Assembly: GCF_023630705.1 (NCBI RefSeq) | Contig: NZ_JALQEM010000029.1 | Location: forward strand, 35,734-99,733 | DNA: 64,000 bases | Origin: Caballeronia sp. GAFFF1 | GTDB lineage: Bacteria; Pseudomonadota; Gammaproteobacteria; Burkholderiales; Burkholderiaceae | Reading direction: 5' to 3' | Part shown: one piece after another, positions 61,625-64,000 of the stretch | How the letters are laid out: each line of letters starts with the position of its first letter | Position numbering within the stretch: the stretch's first letter is position 1 | Notes under the pieces: model-generated | Seen by the model: only the letters and a program-made list of their open reading frames with translations | Databases searched by the model: none | What the model was told of the DNA's origin: nothing | Translations under genes and position numbers: made by a program

Positions 61625-63757
61625 ATGACTAGCTTTCAAGAATCGCTTCGCGCATACCGGGGCGACGGCGGGTCGCGCGACGCGTTCTTTGCGGGGGTCG
61701 ACGGCGCACTGGCCGCCGAGCGCAGCCCGCCCGCGCGGCTCATGCAGATCCTCGACGAAGCCGACGCGGCCAATCCCTTGCCGCCGGATATCTATGCCGC
61801 CATCCGCCGCCGCATCGAACACACGGCGCGCACGCGCTTCGAAGGCGAACCCGGCACCGCGTTCGAGCCCGGCTGTGACGAAACGCGGATGCGCGCGGCG
61901 CCGGATTTTCCGCCTCCATTGCCGCCGCGCGTGACCAACTCGCCGGGCGCAGGCAGCGACCCGAGCGGCGCGACATCGGGCCAGGCGACGCAAGTGCTCG
62001 CGGACACGGAACAAGTGAAGGGCGTCGGCGACACGCTCAATAATCGCTTCGTGCTCGAGGAGTGTCTCGGTATAGGCGGGATGGGCACCGTCTATAAGGC
62101 ACTCGATTTGCGCAAGCTGGAGGCGTCGGACAGGCGGCCCTATGTCGCCATCAAGGTACTGAATCTGCAGTTTCGCGGCAACCCGAAATCGCTCATCGCG
62201 CTGCAACGCGAAGCCCGCAAGGCGCAGCAGCTCGCGCACCGCAATATCGTCACGGTGTACGACTTCGACCGCGACAACGCCATTGTCTATCTGACGATGG
62301 AGTATCTCTCCGGTCAGCCGCTGTCCAGGATGCTTCGGACGCCGAACTATAGGGGCATGCCGTTCTCACAGGTCTTTCCGCTCTTTAAGGGCATGGCGAC
62401 CGCGCTCGCCTACGCGCACGAACGCGGTTTCGTGCATTGCGACTTCAAGCCCGCGAACGTGTTCGTGACCGACGCGTCGGAAGTGAAGGTCATCGACTTC
62501 GGCATCGCTCGGGCAATCCAGCGCCCGGAAGAGGAAAGCGAAGCCACCGTGTTCGATCCCGGCAGCCTCGGCGCGCTCACGCCCGCGTACGCGAGCCCGG
62601 AGATGCTCGAACATCGCGAGCCCGACCCGCGCGACGATATCTACGCGCTCGCCTGCATCACCTATGAGCTATTGACCGGCAAGCATCCGTTCGACCGCGT
62701 TCCGGCCACGCAGGCGAAGAGCGCTGGCATGAAGCCGCAGCGTCCCGAGCAACTCGGCAACAAGCAATGGAAGGCGCTCAAAGCGGCGCTTGCGTTCGAG
62801 CGCGAAGCGCGCACGCCGACTGTCGCGCAGTTTCTCGATGAGATCAGCGAGGAGCCGCCCGCCGCGTCCCGGTCACCGCAGGCGAGACCCCCGCACTTAC
62901 CGAAAGCCGTTATCGGCGCGGTCGCGCTCGTGCTGATTGCGGGAGCGGCGTATTACGTCGTCGCGCATAAGAAGAGCGTCAATGCGCCGCCTGCCGTCGC
63001 GGTCGCTCCGCCGACGCCGATGCCCATGCCGACGCCCGAGAAGCCCGCGATCACGCCCGCTATCCCCGCCGCCACGACGCCGACGCTCACGATGGCCGCC
63101 GTGACGCCGGTCCTCGCGAGCGTGCCGTGCTCGGCGCTCGTTGCATCGGTCCACGACCAGACCGTCGACGTGCAAGGGTTCGTGTCGGAGAAATACGGGC
63201 TTACGCAGTTGAAGGGCGCGCTCGGGCGCGTGCCGGGCGTCAGGACGACGAACTTCGGCGTGCAGCCGGTCGCCGACGACAAGTGCGATCTGCTCAAGGT
63301 CCTCGGCCCCTACTGGACGACTAACCGGCAGTCGGGCCGGCCCGCATCCGTCCATACGCGGTCCGGCCAGACGCGGCTTACCGAAGGCGATCCGCTGATC
63401 GTCGAACTGATGACACCCGGCTTCGATTCGTACGTGAATGTGGATTACTTCATGCTCGACGGCAGCGTCGTGCATCTGCTGCCGAACGCGCATGCTCGCG
63501 ACAACCAGGCGCCGGCCGGCTATGCCGCGACGCTGGGCAGCATGGGCGACTGGGTGGTCGGCAAGCCGTTCGGCGCCGAGATGATCGTGCTCACGGTCGC
63601 GCCCGCGCCGCTTTTCGACGCCCCGCGCCCCGACAGCGAGGCGAAGCCCGAGTATCTGCGCGCCGTCGACAAGCGGCTCGCCGCGCTCGCGGCCCGTTAC
63701 GGTCGCGAGCGCGTGGTTGTCGATATCGTTCAGATCACGACACAGCCGAAAAAGTGA
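61625..63757 (+). CDS. Membrane-bound Ser/Thr protein kinase with BON-like and DUF4384 periplasmic domains
   Basis: A 710-residue Hanks-type kinase. The N-terminal about 135 residues are disordered. The kinase domain covers about 140-405: glycine loop GIGGMGTVYKA (149-159), Lys177 (AIKVL), HCDFKPAN (271-278) with catalytic Asp273, DFG (291-293) and SPE (324-326). It is a non-RD kinase (Cys272 before Asp273). One membrane helix (about 427-447) leads to a Pro-rich linker, a BON-like segment (about 500-555) and a DUF4384-like region (about 575-665, DPLIVELMTPGFDSYVNVDY). It probably senses an envelope signal and phosphorylates cytoplasmic targets. The substrate is unknown. It is divergent from the peptide genes. 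Confidence 0.85.
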   Translation: MTSFQESLRAYRGDGGSRDAFFAGVDGALAAERSPPARLMQILDEADAANPLPPDIYAAIRRRIEHTARTRFEGEPGTAFEPGCDETRMRAAPDFPPPLPPRVTNSPGAGSDPSGATSGQATQVLADTEQVKGVGDTLNNRFVLEECLGIGGMGTVYKALDLRKLEASDRRPYVAIKVLNLQFRGNPKSLIALQREARKAQQLAHRNIVTVYDFDRDNAIVYLTMEYLSGQPLSRMLRTPNYRGMPFSQVFPLFKGMATALAYAHERGFVHCDFKPANVFVTDASEVKVIDFGIARAIQRPEEESEATVFDPGSLGALTPAYASPEMLEHREPDPRDDIYALACITYELLTGKHPFDRVPATQAKSAGMKPQRPEQLGNKQWKALKAALAFEREARTPTVAQFLDEISEEPPAASRSPQARPPHLPKAVIGAVALVLIAGAAYYVVAHKKSVNAPPAVAVAPPTPMPMPTPEKPAITPAIPAATTPTLTMAAVTPVLASVPCSALVASVHDQTVDVQGFVSEKYGLTQLKGALGRVPGVRTTNFGVQPVADDKCDLLKVLGPYWTTNRQSGRPASVHTRSGQTRLTEGDPLIVELMTPGFDSYVNVDYFMLDGSVVHLLPNAHARDNQAPAGYAATLGSMGDWVVGKPFGAEMIVLTVAPAPLFDAPRPDSEAKPEYLRAVDKRLAALAARYGRERVVVDIVQITTQPKK

Positions 63758-63760
63758 GCG

Positions 63761-64000
<240 letters not shown>

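Overview
The window is high-GC bacterial DNA with dense gene packing and short intergenic gaps. The gene set points to Burkholderiaceae, most likely the Caballeronia/Paraburkholderia group: an RhaS-type sugar ABC importer, an H-NS-like protein, an AmaB/AmaA pair, glgCA, a phosphoketolase, DUF4384 and short conserved Burkholderia-type proteins. This is inferred from protein character; no rRNA, tRNA, CRISPR array or intact insertion sequence was seen. The left edge cuts the first gene. The right edge runs into 105 bases containing no A or T, which looks like an assembly artefact and truncates the last gene.

Layout. 1-4.6 kb: rhamnose-type ABC importer (ATPase, two permeases, binding protein). 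4.6-10 kb: small regulators (IS630-like HTH protein, H-NS-like protein), a luciferase-like monooxygenase, a PhnD-like protein and a fatty-acid desaturase. 10-12.1 kb: nickel/cobalt permease and a formate/nitrite-type channel. 12.1-16.6 kb: small envelope and hypothetical proteins, a second FtsI-type transpeptidase and an arylamine N-acetyltransferase. 16.7-20.4 kb: zwf, a polyphosphate-glucokinase-type ROK kinase and a HAD phosphatase, then an extended IF-1. 20.9-24 kb: CorA, then a bactofilin/coiled-coil/M23 peptidase operon. 24.2-27.8 kb: LysR regulator divergent from mmsA-mmsB (valine degradation). 28-33.6 kb: a membrane protein, then glgC-glgA-SDR-lpd on the minus strand. 34-39 kb: pdxY, a VOC-like protein, a two-repeat lipoprotein, a second lipoprotein and an AroE paralogue. 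39.3-44.3 kb: P450, then XRE-cupin regulator divergent from an AmaB/AmaA-type (pipecolate/lysine) operon. 45-50.5 kb: a thioesterase, LysR, and a CoA-transferase/HMG-CoA-lyase/MFS operon. 50.6-55.7 kb: phosphoketolase-acetate kinase operon and a glycosyltransferase. 55.8-60.3 kb: the very large helicase Lhr. 60.3-63.8 kb: three small genes with matching double-glycine leaders, divergent from a membrane Ser/Thr kinase.

The best candidate for an undescribed system is the trio at 60279-61231. Three proteins of 96, 86 and 71 residues share a leader of exactly 26 residues ending in GG, each behind a strong ribosome-binding site, but have unrelated, cysteine-free cores. No exporter or modification enzyme is visible before the sequence breaks down. 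Other items worth a second look are a perfect 16-bp palindrome with a degenerate partner flanking the XRE-cupin/amaB divergent region, a lipoprotein whose two homologous domains differ in retained histidines, and a dispersed short repeat that sits inside lhr as well as between genes.
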